A stretch of DNA of 64,000 nt, from assembly GCA_963277665.1 (NCBI GenBank), contig OY728163.1, forward strand, positions 1,905,018,644 through 1,905,082,643, in the 5' to 3' direction. The translations under genes and the position numbers were made by a program. This DNA comes from Viscum album (lineage: Eukaryota; Streptophyta; Magnoliopsida; Santalales; Viscaceae). The notes below the pieces were generated by a model, which had not been told where the DNA came from, did not search any database, and saw only the letters and a program-made list of their open reading frames with translations. Of the stretch, positions 48,393 through 60,600 are shown one piece after another (within the stretch, counting starts at the first letter, position 1; the number at the start of each line of letters is the position of its first letter).

Positions 48393-50008
48393 TGTTGAGT
48401 CGAAAGATTCATGATTACTTTCTTCCATTCCTTTATGTTTTTTAAATCAAAAACACATTTCCTTATTAATTATTTCTATCAATAAGAAAATATATATTCA
48501 CATTAGTTTTATAGATAAATCTAACATTTGGTTTCTTATATTAGAATAGTTACTAGAATAAATCAAATCCTTAATAAAACATAGAATCGTTATTACAATC
48601 TGATTTGCCTAGTATTTCGATTCAAAATTTCTCATAAAAACTGATTTTGTATGATTATATTTCATAGATTCTAAATCGCTTATAAAAAGCAATTCTGACT
48701 CAACACATTTCTTAGATTCCAAATCACTTAGAAAAACAAATTCAAAATTAGCGCATTTTGTAAATTTCAAATCACTCATAAAAACTGATACCAAAATAGT
48801 GAATTTCTTAGATTCTGAATCTCTTGGAAAATCAAATCTTATTTACCACATTTCTTAGATTATGATTTAAAATATTTTTTTCAAATCCATTTTTTATAGT
48901 TTCTTATATGTGATTTAATTTTATATCTATCTTAAAGTTTCCATGTTTTCTTAATTTTATGATTTCATAACCTTCTAGAAGTTACTCTATTTTATTTAAT
49001 GTAATGTTTCTTAGATTCAGTTTCTAAATATTATTTCAAAGATAATATTACTTATAGTAGTTTCTTTATACTAAACAGTTTTTTTCTTTCTATTACAATA
49101 TGATCGTTACAAAAGCCACATGTCCAAGTCCTTCTGAGATTTCAGGGAAAATATAATTATTGGAGGAAAATTTGACCATTTGAGATCTCACCTATAATTA
49201 CCCAATCATTTCAATGTTTTAAGTGCTATGAACTTTTGGGAGAATTTATACTCTATGTGACCTCTTCCAGATTAGATTTGTGTAAAATCCTTGAAGAGTT
49301 TAAGTTGTTAACAACATGTTTCACATACTTAAATCATACTTAAATCTTCAAAAATCTTTGTTCTGATTAGTGAGATTCTGATTATTTATGTATAAAATCA
49401 AGGGATTCCAATATAAAGGAATACATAGGTGTTTATTACCTACTTAATGGTGGTATTATGAGTTTATGGAAGTCATGGGTACTGATCACCTTAAAGATCA
49501 AGGGCTTGTGGGGATAACAAGATAGATTACGATCTTCATATTGAGGGATTACCCTAGTGTTGGTAAGATAGACTTTCTTGAATGTATAAATCAAGGGACC
49601 TTTTTCCAAACTTGTTATATACCCTTCTTTTTGGGTTAAAATATTTCATTTCAGTTGTCTTACTTTTTTAATTACATGTTATTTAAATTTTGATACATTT
49701 TTTGTTAATGATAGGAAGTGTTACTTTCATACAGTTTCTCTATTGTAAGAACTTGAATTTAAGATTATATATGCTTTAACGTAGAATCTTAATTAATTAT
49801 ACATGTGTGATTACTTCTTTATAATATGTTTGTAATCGAAACTTGGGCCCTTCTGATCTCTTTGTTAAAGATAATAGAGGGTTTTGTGAATCTTGTTTGT
49901 TTAAATATGTTAAATTTAGTTTCCTTAAGGTTAAAAATAAAGGTTTTGAAACATAAAATTCACCCCCTCTTATAATTTTGTATCTACATATTATATTTTA
50001 ATCCTATA
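48393..50008 (+). repeat. C1 3' LTR
   Basis: Begins TGTTGAGTCGAAAG and ends TTTAATCCTATA. Colinear with 38109-39710, with many substitutions. Carries its own set of 48-bp repeats (48620-48830). Confidence 0.9.
48620..48830 (+). repeat. 48-bp tandem repeats in C1 3' LTR
   Basis: Four degenerate units matching those at 38333-38570. Because the unit is a multiple of three, the minus strand stays open and reads as a 16-residue repeat (48609-48794); this is a by-product, not a gene. Confidence 0.85.
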
Positions 50009-51950
50009 ATAAGAACCCTATCCTATCTATGGGTATTTTATTTATTGGTTCTTGGTTTCTTGGGTTTATGTAGAATGTGTTGAGGCCCGTTCAAGTAATT
50101 ATTGTTGAAGGTGACATGTCCCTCATTAAATATTGGCAGGGTTTATCTATTTTAATTTGTAACCTAATTCTTAATAAGGTAATTTTTTACTACTATATTT
50201 CTCATATTTGATTTATTTCCTTGGGCCTCCTTTAGGTGTATTTGAGCTACTATTGGAAATGATTGTGGGTTATTATTCAGTTTGGGGATGTTTTCATTAG
50301 TCGAAACCTTAAAATTGGATTCCATTCATTCATTGATTTTTTAAGTGTTTTTTCATTATTATATAAATTTTATATATTCTGTAAATTTATTAGGGTTCAT
50401 GGAAATGTGTTTTCACTTGTTTAAAATGTTTTGACTATGCTTCTAACGTGCGACTCATTTGATTAAGAATGACTTCAATATTACATCTAATTATAAATAA
50501 TATAAAATAATAAAATGGTTTTCCAAACTATTTATATCATGAAATTTTATAATTTACATATATGTTTTTCTCATTGATTAGTTTTTTACTAAGGATTGAT
50601 GGCATTTTTCGTATCTTATGAACAATTCCACTGATTTCAAAATCCATTAAATTGTTATATGTGAATTATAAATATAAATATATATATATAATTTGTTCAC
50701 ATATTCACATATGGAGATAAGAATATTTACATTGGGATTAGGGGCATCATTATATATATATATATATATATATATATCATGTAGTATTTTTAGTTATGTT
50801 AGATGTGTGGTTTTGGAAAAATAAATCCTTGGAAAAAACAGTTTTCTTAATAAATGGTCATCGCATTTAAAAACTTTAATTCCTTTTTAGAACTTGAAAA
50901 TATTTTATGAATAAAGTATATCCTCCCTCTTATGAAATTCCAGTGAATTGAGAATGTGTTGTGAGCATGATAAATGAGTGATAAGTGATGAAATCCACAG
51001 AAATGTGCTTATTTCAATATTGTGTGACTTGTAAAAGGGATACACTTAAGGAGGGATGTTTGAGGTGAGAACATAGATGTGTTTCTGAGTAATGAATGTG
51101 ATATATATGAATGTTCAATATTGATAAAAATCATCCTCTATTTCAATGTCTTGGGAATATATGGGTAGTTAGGTTAGATATATAGGTAAACATGTTGCAC
51201 TATTTGACATTACACAATAAATATTATCCCTTAGTAGAAAATCTGACTACCTGTGGGATGTTTCCCTCATAAATACAAGTGATAATGTTGATGATTGTGT
51301 GGGAATTTCATAATGATATGTGATGTTGGAAGATATTGATTATGTGATAGTATTTATATCTTTTATAGTTCTTCATAACTACCACCCTAGATCCCATGAA
51401 ACTTATTTTAAACATACACAACCTACCTCTATTTTCTATTTTCATTATAAAGTGACATAATTATATTTTTCAAACAGATACACCAATTTTTATAGTGGTT
51501 ATATTTTATATGTATTTAACAAAAATTTATTGATTTTTTTAAAAATATCTTGAAAATTCAAGGAATCTAAATATCCTTCAAATGGAAAATATTTTCTTAT
51601 TTTTGGAAAGAATTGAAAATAATATTTTTTATATTTTTATATTATTATTGAAGAATGAGTTATTTTTCTCTATAAAGTTGAGTCATGGGGTATGGTTTCT
51701 CTATAGGTATCCCTATATAGAATATTGGTTTGAATGTGTTTATTATTATTTTCAGTTATAGGACAAACATGGAATGTATCTCAATTATAGTGATCGTGTT
51801 TGTGTGTTTTGTGATAACATATGGGGTCACATGGAGGTATGCTGAGTATTATATCTTTTTCAATGATATTGTTTATTTTTTTATGATTATTTTTTATTTT
51901 TCATTCTCTAAATAATTCCCAATTAAGTTAACAATAATTTTTAATAGTAT
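50009..51950 (+). repeat. Long direct repeat E, copy A, right part
   Basis: Resumes after C1 with AGAACCCTATCC (copy B: TAAACCCTAACC). Further blocks in order are GGCCTCCTTTAGGTGTATTTGAGCTAC (copy B 55918: GACCTCTTTGAGGTGGATTTGAGCTAC), TTTTTCATTATTATATAAA, GTGTTGATTATGTGA-type sequence near 51330, and GGGGTCACATGGAGG near 51820 (copy B: GGGTCATGTGGTGG). Contains an AT microsatellite at 50750-50777. Confidence 0.6.
50750..50777. repeat. (TA)14 microsatellite
   Basis: An uninterrupted TA run in repeat E copy A. Copy B has a shorter AT run near 56790-56806 in a roughly similar position. Confidence 0.9.
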
Positions 51951-54900
51951 ATTTCAATCTGATCCGATTGGGAATTCCTATTAGGCCTTTCCATATGCCA
52001 TTTTGGGTTCCTAGTTTAGGGTAGACCCAAGTTGGTTCATCGCATAATGGAATTATAGAAGGACAAAAAATTATATATAGGGAAATATGGTATTGTAGAG
52101 ACAGTTTATTCCAAATTAATCTGTTCATTGATATGTGTGTTCTTGATCATCACCAATTGATAAATAATTATGAATTATTATATTAGTTATGGATTTTTTT
52201 TCTTCAAATATAAGCATGATCCTTGGATTTTGTTGATATTTTTGTTATCAGTGTTTATGAATAGATTTATAATTGATGCTTCTTTTCAGAAGCTATAAGG
52301 ATAGAATATGACGATTGGAGGGATTTAGAGAGTACAATATGACAATTAGTAGTTTGTTAAATTTTTTACAGGTCATTTGAATACCTTTATTGGCCTCATG
52401 CGTGCTCACACGATTAGTGCATCATCTTTCAATAGAAACACAACATCATTTCAATTAAATTTATATAATTTTGATTATTTGAAATTAGTGTTTTTTCTAT
52501 TCATTCACGTTTTTGGTTTATATTGATTCTATTATTTTTTCATCATTTAAAAAATGTGGTCTGTTTTATCAATTTTTTATTTCCAAAATTTAAATCATAG
52601 GTTATTTAAAAACTAAATATAAATTGTTTTCAATTTTGAAAATATTAATGTTTATAAAGAATGTATTTTAAATTGGGAATTAATAATTTTTTCATAAAAT
52701 TATATTTTTATATATTTTTGTATATCTTAAGAGTGGTTGGAAAAGTTTATTTGAAAAATATATTTTTTTTGTAGTAAAATTTAATTGATTTTGAGAAGGA
52801 AATGTAATATTTTGTAAGGAATGAATTGTGTGATCTTGAGATGGAATTAATTGAGAAAAATAGTGTTCAAAAATTAAATTTTATCAAATTAAAATGGTTA
52901 TTAAATTGAAAGTGCACATTCAATGTTTTAAATTTTTTAAATGGGGACTATTTTTTAAGGGGAAAAGGTATTTCTTTTAATGTTCATTGGAATTGCTGAG
53001 AAATTATTTTTTATCGATTATTCATTAGTGTGAAATTTAGTGCTGATTATGAATTTTCAAATATGGGTAACATGGTTTTTAGGTGAATAAATGTATGTAT
53101 TTGGGTTTTTGAATAAGAAGGTTTGTGTATGAACATATAATGACATTTTATAGGATACCTTTTTTGAGTGTTTTAATTCAAAATAATATTTTAAAACAAT
53201 TGAATAGGAAATTTAATTTTTTTAATGATTGAGTTATTATTTCATGTTTCCTTTTTTATTCCCTTTTTATATCCCTAGTTTTGGTGATAATGAGAGTGTT
53301 ATTGTGGGGATGTAAGAATTTGGTTATTCATTGCTAATTTAGATGTGGATTTTTGATTTATGATAGTTTTTATTTTGATTAGTGATTCATGTTTATAGAG
53401 TTATCCCCAACAAAGATCTGAAAAAATATGGAGAATATATTTGGGTGGATCTTACAATACAATCCTTTGGTTGTTTAAGTATCATCTATGTTATTTAGTT
53501 TATTTTTTCCAAGTATAGAGATTAGTTGTCACTAAACAACTTCTCAATATCAGTAATTCCTAAATATGATTTGAAATTAAAACTATCTTTATTTATTCAT
53601 GCAATAAAATATGAGTATTGTAGAAGAATGGTTTCAATTTATTGAAGAGGTATTTTATGGATTTAGAACCCTAAGCCTCTTATTTTTATTTTTTAGAACA
53701 TTATTCTATAATCAATAATGTGGATGTTGTGGAAGTAAATTGTTTATAAAAAAACACAAAATTATATTCATAGGAATCTATCAAGGAAAATTTTATCCAG
53801 TAGGATTTCTCTAAATCCACAAGGGTACCAAAGGGTATAGAATTATAATTTCATGTGAATTTTGATTCAATTGTATTGGAGTATGATAAGAAATTTGATG
53901 AGAAAATTTCCTATCTCATAGATATATCTTGAGATTATTTCATAGAGTCTTGATTATTTAAAAGGTTCCTCCTATCAGAACAAAATATGGTACATCCTTG
54001 GTCCCTTTAAGCTTAGGAGTATTTGGTGAGGATAGATTTTGATGATGAATCTATTTTATCTGAAGATCCAATTTTTTTGAAGTTTCATATATCCCTAACT
54101 GTGGTGGTGGTAGTTCCCTTAAAGGGGAATGGACCAAATATATGTCTTAACTCCTAGGAAGTGGTATGAAATTTCCATTGTGTTTCGCCTTATGAGATTC
54201 ATCCATGTGTAATTTGTAGGTGTGCCATAATTTTCGGAATCCAAGGCAGAGAAAATAATTAATAAATAAGAATCCAAAGAATTGTCATACCTATGTTTTT
54301 TTTGCGGTTTGAAATTATTTTTCTAGGGTGTTTCAATAATATGATGTGTATCCAGATCCGCAACCTTGATGACTCTTATAATCTAGTTATATGAATGTAG
54401 TTATAGAAAAATTTCATCGTATTGTTCCTATAATTGTAAATGTTTTCTATTTTATATGTGGCTTTTATAGTATTCTTCTTTTATTTGGAAATAGAGGATG
54501 ATTTTTTTTATCTTTTGTGAACTATTATTTTTATTGAAATTTATTTCGGTAATTTTTTAATTTTTTTTATTGTTTGATGAAGTTTTTCATTCCATGTTTC
54601 ATTACTCACAATGTCATACTTTACTAGGACTCACGAGCTTATCTGGGCATGGGAAAGAAAAATTTCTTTAGATCCCTAAAATGGTGGGGGTACCACTATA
54701 GAAGGATCTGGTGTTTAATATACCCCTCAATCCCTTATGATGGAGTGATTTGTTTTCCCACCTCACCCAACCCTAATCATAGTGCATTGGTTATCCTGGA
54801 CTATGAGTCTTGTAATGAATGCTTATGGAGATTCTAAGAAGACCATGATGGGGTTTTCTTATAATTTATATGATTGGGTTCGCGGTTTTCCCAATTATGA

Positions 54901-55159
54901 AGTTTCGTATGGGTATGTGATTCCTTAGATGTATAGAATGATTCTTGAACGTTAATACTTTTGACTCTTTTGGGACATCAATGTTTAATGTTTTTCTAGG
55001 AAAGTGGGTGTTATTTCTTAGACCTTGGATTATATGAGTCTTTTCTTGATTTGTTTTTCATCATTTTCAAGTTATTTTGATCAATTGAACATTTTGGGAT
55101 GTTATTTAGAAAGATTGTGTTATAGTGTGGATATTTTTCACAACCCGACCCAATACTAC
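51951..55159. other. Spacer between the repeat E copies; possible element interior, no domain seen
   Basis: If repeats A and B are LTRs, the interior lies here. A weak PBS-like TTGTTATCAG is at 52242, and a possible LTR start GTGGGGA-TGTAAGAATTTGG at 53304-53323. No gag or pol motif is recognisable. 53950-54970 is less AT-rich than its surroundings and includes an open frame at 54649-54837 (MGKKNFFRSLKWWGYHYRRI...) that I do not recognise. Confidence 0.4.
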
Positions 55160-57650
55160 TCTATTTATTTATTTTTGAGCCTGTATTTATTTTTAAAAAT
55201 ATTATGGGTGATTTTTTATTGAAATTAATATATTTATTCTCATCAAATGAATGTCTCATAATATAATTTCACATTTTAAAAAATAGTGATTTTATTGAGC
55301 CAACCGCATGATCAGCACAATGTTTTAAATATCCTGAAAACTTTTCTATGTGTGGTGCTATATATTCCCATTGGAGGAAAAAAAGGTGGGACACTATTTT
55401 ATCAGATGTGCATCCTAGATATGATCTATGTCCATATTTAAAATATTATAAAAAAAATTTACATTAATTAAATAAAACCCTCATAGGGGTTTTTTTCTCT
55501 TCTCATCACCTCTCCCCCTCTCATTTCTCACGAGCACTATCCATTTTCTCTCAGTCAGGTGCTCAACCTCCTAACCCTCCATTAATTTTTTTTTTCTATT
55601 TTAAGTTACTTGTGTGATAATACTATTTAGGGTATTTTCCCTCCTTTAATCTCTTCTACTTATATTTTCTGTATGCTTCTCTCCTCTACTATGTGGTGTT
55701 CATGACCAATCTAAACCCTAACCCTGAGTTAGTTATTTTGTTTATTTATTTATTATTATAATATTTAATAAGGATAAAATTTTTGTTGAATCTATCCATG
55801 GTTTCGGAAGGTCACAATTTATCCTAAAAAATTCATAGGGTCCAATTATTTTTCCTCTTTAGTCTAATTTTAATTTTTTTAAATTTTGGGTTTATCATGT
55901 TATTTATTGTTTCTTGGACCTCTTTGAGGTGGATTTGAGCTACCATTATTGAATTAAGTGGGTTGTTTAATTTTAGTTATAATCCCTATTTTTAAGCCAT
56001 AGGATTAGATTCATTGATTTTATATATTATTTTAAATAGTTTTTTCATTATTATGTAAAGTGTATATACTGTGTAAAAAAAATTTGGTTCCTAGAAATTG
56101 GTATTCTCGAGTTTTTTATATTTTTTCTATGCTTCCATAATGGTATGCTTTTGATTGATATATTTTTTAGTATTATTTTTTATTTTAAATAGTCTTCAAT
56201 TTTCAAATGGTTTTAAAAATGGTTTATATCCTGAAAATTGAATATTCTCAAAGGTTTTCTGGTATTTTGATTAGTTTTCTACAATGTTTTGATGGTAGGA
56301 TTTATTTTCTATGGATATCTCAAAATATTTTTAAATACATTATATAGTACATTTTACTTATACATATATCCAAATAAATATATATTTATATATAGGCTCT
56401 ATATTAAAACATATTAACTCATATTAATAGGAACATGTAAATTGGGAAAAGGGTTATCCATTTATACATTTATATATCGGTGTATATTTTTTTTACGTTT
56501 TATGTGTAGTTTTTTAACATAAATGCCTTGGGTGAATATTTTTTCATAATACAGAGTGTCCCCACTAAATTTTACGTAGACCAGTTGGAATATTGGAATG
56601 TTTTATGGGTAATTAAAAACATCTATCCTAAGAAATTCTCTTATAATGGAAATGTGGTCTGTCCATGCTAAATGTGTGAAATGTGATGTAATACCATTAA
56701 ATAGGATTGTTATTTGTTTATGTGACTTGTAAAGAACATTTAATTAAGGAAGGAGATTAGATGTAAGAAGGAATATGGGTTTTTCAATAAATAATGTGAT
56801 ATATATATATATATATACTATTTCACAAAAACACACCACCATTTATTTTTTATGGGATTACTTGTGTAGTTTGGTTTGATCACAAGGTACACTTGTTTCA
56901 AGTGTTGATATTACACACTGATGGATGTCCTAGATTGAATAATGTGAATTAATAGGGGATATTCCCTTGGTCCTACTAGTGAGGGTGTTTCGGAGTCTTT
57001 GTTATGTGGCTAATGGAATGTGGTGTTGGATGGGATTGATTATGTGAGACAATTTATATATTTTTTCTTGTATTAATTATCCATCACCATATATCCCATG
57101 ACACATGTTTTATATATACACTACATTCTAATATTTTTTAGTTTCCTCATGATGTGTCAAAAGTATTTTTTACTTCCATAATAAGACTCTTGTTTCAAAA
57201 TTTGTTATCTTATATAAGAAATTTATTAAATTTTCATTCATATTTTAGAACATATATTAAATACAAGATTTAATGTAGTTATACTTAAAATATATTCTTA
57301 TTACATCTTTTCAAGAATAATGTAAAACCCTATATTTATATATTTATATATTTATATATTCAATCATTTGTGATATTATCTTCTCTTTAAATGTGAGGGA
57401 TATGGAATAGTTTCTCCTTTGGTATCACTACTAATAATCTATATTCTCATGCATGTATTGTATTTTCAATATTTTGGTTTAACATTTCCTAATTGTATCT
57501 TGTATTAGGCTTGTTTATGTGGTTGTTATTAAACTATTGGGTCATGTGGTGGATATTATATTTTTGTTTATTTTCTTAGACTAATTCTTATTTTATTATT
57601 TTTTATTTATTTATTTTCAATCATTCACAGGAAAAAGAATTCAAATTTGA
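55160..57650 (+). repeat. Long direct repeat E, copy B (probable second LTR)
   Basis: Colinear with 37500-38108 plus 50009-51950 but without the copia insertion, so it is an empty-site paralogue. A pyrimidine-rich stretch (55487-55560) follows AT-rich upstream sequence, possibly a promoter/leader region. No LTR termini or PBS could be fixed, so the LTR reading is inference. The open frame at 55025-55222 has no recognisable domain. Confidence 0.6.
57332..57360. repeat. Short tandem repeat (ATATTTAT)n
   Basis: About three and a half head-to-tail 8-bp units in repeat E copy B. Confidence 0.8.
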
Positions 57651-60600
57651 GTTAAGTTGGATTCCCAATGATATATTCATGTCTTGGAGGTTCAAAAATG
57701 CATCTCATTCCTTGTATTAAATTTCTTACATTACATGTCATAAACCTTCCATTCAATAAAACATTTTAGTTTTTATTTACCATGATGATTGAATAAAATT
57801 AAATATGTTAAGATGAAATATTTAATGTAATACCTATGGTCTTGCATTTATCTATAGTTAATATATTAAATCCTATAACATTGAATATAGGTATTTTCAT
57901 TATATATTTATAATTTCAGGATGAAAATTCAATTTTTATTTATTTACAATGGAAAAAACATATTGAATGTTATCCTGTAGGAAAATATATATATTTTTCT
58001 TATAAATTGTAGATTAAATATTCAATATACATGAAAAAATTATTTATTAGAATCTTAATATTATCTTTAGTCAGAACATTGCAAAATTTAAGGAAAATAC
58101 CAAAAAGGGGATAGATATATCATCAAATATTAAAATTATACAAAAACTAATTATTTCATTTCAAGAAAATAGTATTTTAATTCAAAATAAGTGATATAGA
58201 ATATGATATTAATGATGAATGAGAAGGTTTAAGTAGATGGGAGGAATCACATTTCAAAAAATGAGGGTCTTATTATTAATGTAAATTACAATATGATTAT
58301 TATAGGATATGAGTTGGAAAATAATGAAGTAATGAAAATATATGGTATTCGAAAAAATATATTGTCTATTTTTAAGCATCATAATAAGGTTCATAATGTG
58401 AAATTCAATTACATATGATATCAAAAAAATTATCAATTCATTAATTCAATAATTAAGGATAAATAGTAATTTATATCCTTTGGACAACATTGTGACAACA
58501 TGTTTCACCATGATGATAGATGAAAATAATTTATTGAATTATTGACCTATAAATACTCATCAACAATGATTATAAAATAATTCAATGATTACAGATAAAA
58601 TAGATATTTTTAAAATAATTTTCAATAAGAAAATAACATTTTATACTATCATAATATAAATTGTGGTGAAAATAACATTATAACATAAAATAAATGATCA
58701 TTACATATTCATAACTTTTTATAGACTGATTTTTAGGGAACTATAACTAATATTGAAATATTTGGAGAAAAATATTAACTCTTTATTAAATGTTTATATC
58801 ATGATTCGTTTTATAATTTTCATAAAAAATAACAAATAAATAATTAAATTCATAAAAAATGACATTGTCTCTAAAATGAAGAGGGTGGGGATCCAAATAT
58901 ATTTATGGTATCTCAAAAAATAAATCACAATTATTTATTTAAGTATAATTTTTCACATCATTAAAGTATTTCCTATGTGTATATGGGAATATAATGATAT
59001 ATCTAATGTGGTAAAATGTAAATAAAATAAAAAACACTATATATTTTTTAAGAGTAGTTCATTAATTAGTAATATACAAGTCAAACATGGAATACTATAA
59101 ATGAAGTCGATGTTAGAGTGTTTATGAGATAAAAACCCAAATATAAATCTTACATGTTCTAAAATGACATAATCATAAAGTAGATAAAATAAAAAGATGT
59201 TGATATTGTTGAAGATTTTTTTACAAATAAATAATTAATATATGTTATTGATGCAATCTATACAGATGAGGATAATGGTTTTTATAAATATAGTGAATAT
59301 AAAAATAAATATTAATAATATTTTCTAATACACTATTAGATGGAGAAAAGGGATATCATTTTATTTATCAATTAATATAAAATAGTTACATGAAATACAT
59401 AATTTAATATTATATTATCATTGAAGAAATTAATTACTCTAAAATAGGCTAAAAGTATTTGAAGTGTTCTATAAAATTTCCATTTATCATAAGTAGATAT
59501 ATAATCATTAAGGTATGTGATAAAGGATAAATCATTAGTTTATCTCATAAATGATCTTCTAGATCAAATATAAAATAATCAAAACATATAAAAATTTTAA
59601 TGTCATTGAATGATCAAAACATCATGGACATAAAAAATGTGATCATAAATATATATATATATATGAAATGTCTTGTAATGTGATTATAAAAAGAGTATTG
59701 TTATAATTAAAAGATAATAATATAGTTTAATTCCAATATATGGATAAAAATAATTTATTAGGGGATTAATAAGACTGGATTAAAATATATTTGGTGTTTT
59801 AATTATGAACTGGTTTTATGAAATGTAGAATGTATATGAAGATATAATTCATTAAATTATTAATTAAAGATTATTTATATTTTGAATTACTAGTGCATAT
59901 GAAAATAATTGATATTGAGTGAATGAAATTCCACTAAAATATGTATTTAAATAGTCAAAGACATAAACTATGATCCTAGTATTGATTATTATTATTATTA
60001 TTATCTGATTAGATTGGAGTTTTATAGTGGGTTTTTATATCCCAATAATTAGGTGTATATTAAATAGAATAAAAGATTAATTTACATGTCTATATTTATA
60101 ATATAATATTTGGTTGGAAAAATAATGATCTTTCTAGAGAAAATATTAAATTAATGTGATCTGAGTTTATGAAGATAATTATTGATGAACTAACAAATTT
60201 CTTTGTCCTTTAAATTAATTAATAGATTATGTATACCTTAAAATATCATGAAAAATATATAAACCATCTTTCGATTTATATTTTCTATTATAGATATATA
60301 CTCATATAAAACATAATATTTACCCATTTGACTTATTCTAAATGGAGAAGTGATTAATTAAATATTTGGAATATGTATATCTAAATTTATAAATTATTAT
60401 ATGGGATTATTCAATCATAATCATATAAAAGTGGATGAATCTACTCATGGGTGAGTATTATATTAAAATAGATAGTGTATATATTATCTACCATGAGGTA
60501 ACATCATGGTTGAATGATGGTATTTAAATTAATATATATATATATATAGTTTATAGAGAATTAGTTTATAAGTTTAAAAGTTTAAGTAATGAATATTGGT

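Larger units (their letters stand above)
38109..50008 (+). mobile_element. C1: SIRE/Maximus-like Ty1/copia retrotransposon with an extra 3' ORF, decayed
   Basis: LTRs of about 1.6 kb start TGTTGAG and end ATCCTATA, followed by a PBS TGGTATCAGAGG at 39713. The order gag, protease, integrase, RT, RNase H is that of Ty1/copia. A further sense ORF of about 2.3 kb lies between pol and the 3' LTR. Flanking 5-mers ATAAT (38104-38108) and ATAAG (50009-50013) match at four of five positions, a decayed target-site duplication. LTR identity looks near 80% over the first 200 bases, so the insertion is old. Gag and integrase wording plus the 3' ORF point to the SIRE/Maximus lineage. Confidence 0.92.

Noticed and set aside
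48609..48794. Minus-strand open frame with a 16-residue repeat
   Set aside because: Direct consequence of the 48-bp DNA repeats in the C1 LTR; the 5' LTR does not hold a matching open frame.
55709..55728. Telomere-like CTAAACCCTAACCCT
   Set aside because: Only about two units; the same spot in copy A reads AGAACCCTATCC, so it is chance within a repeat.
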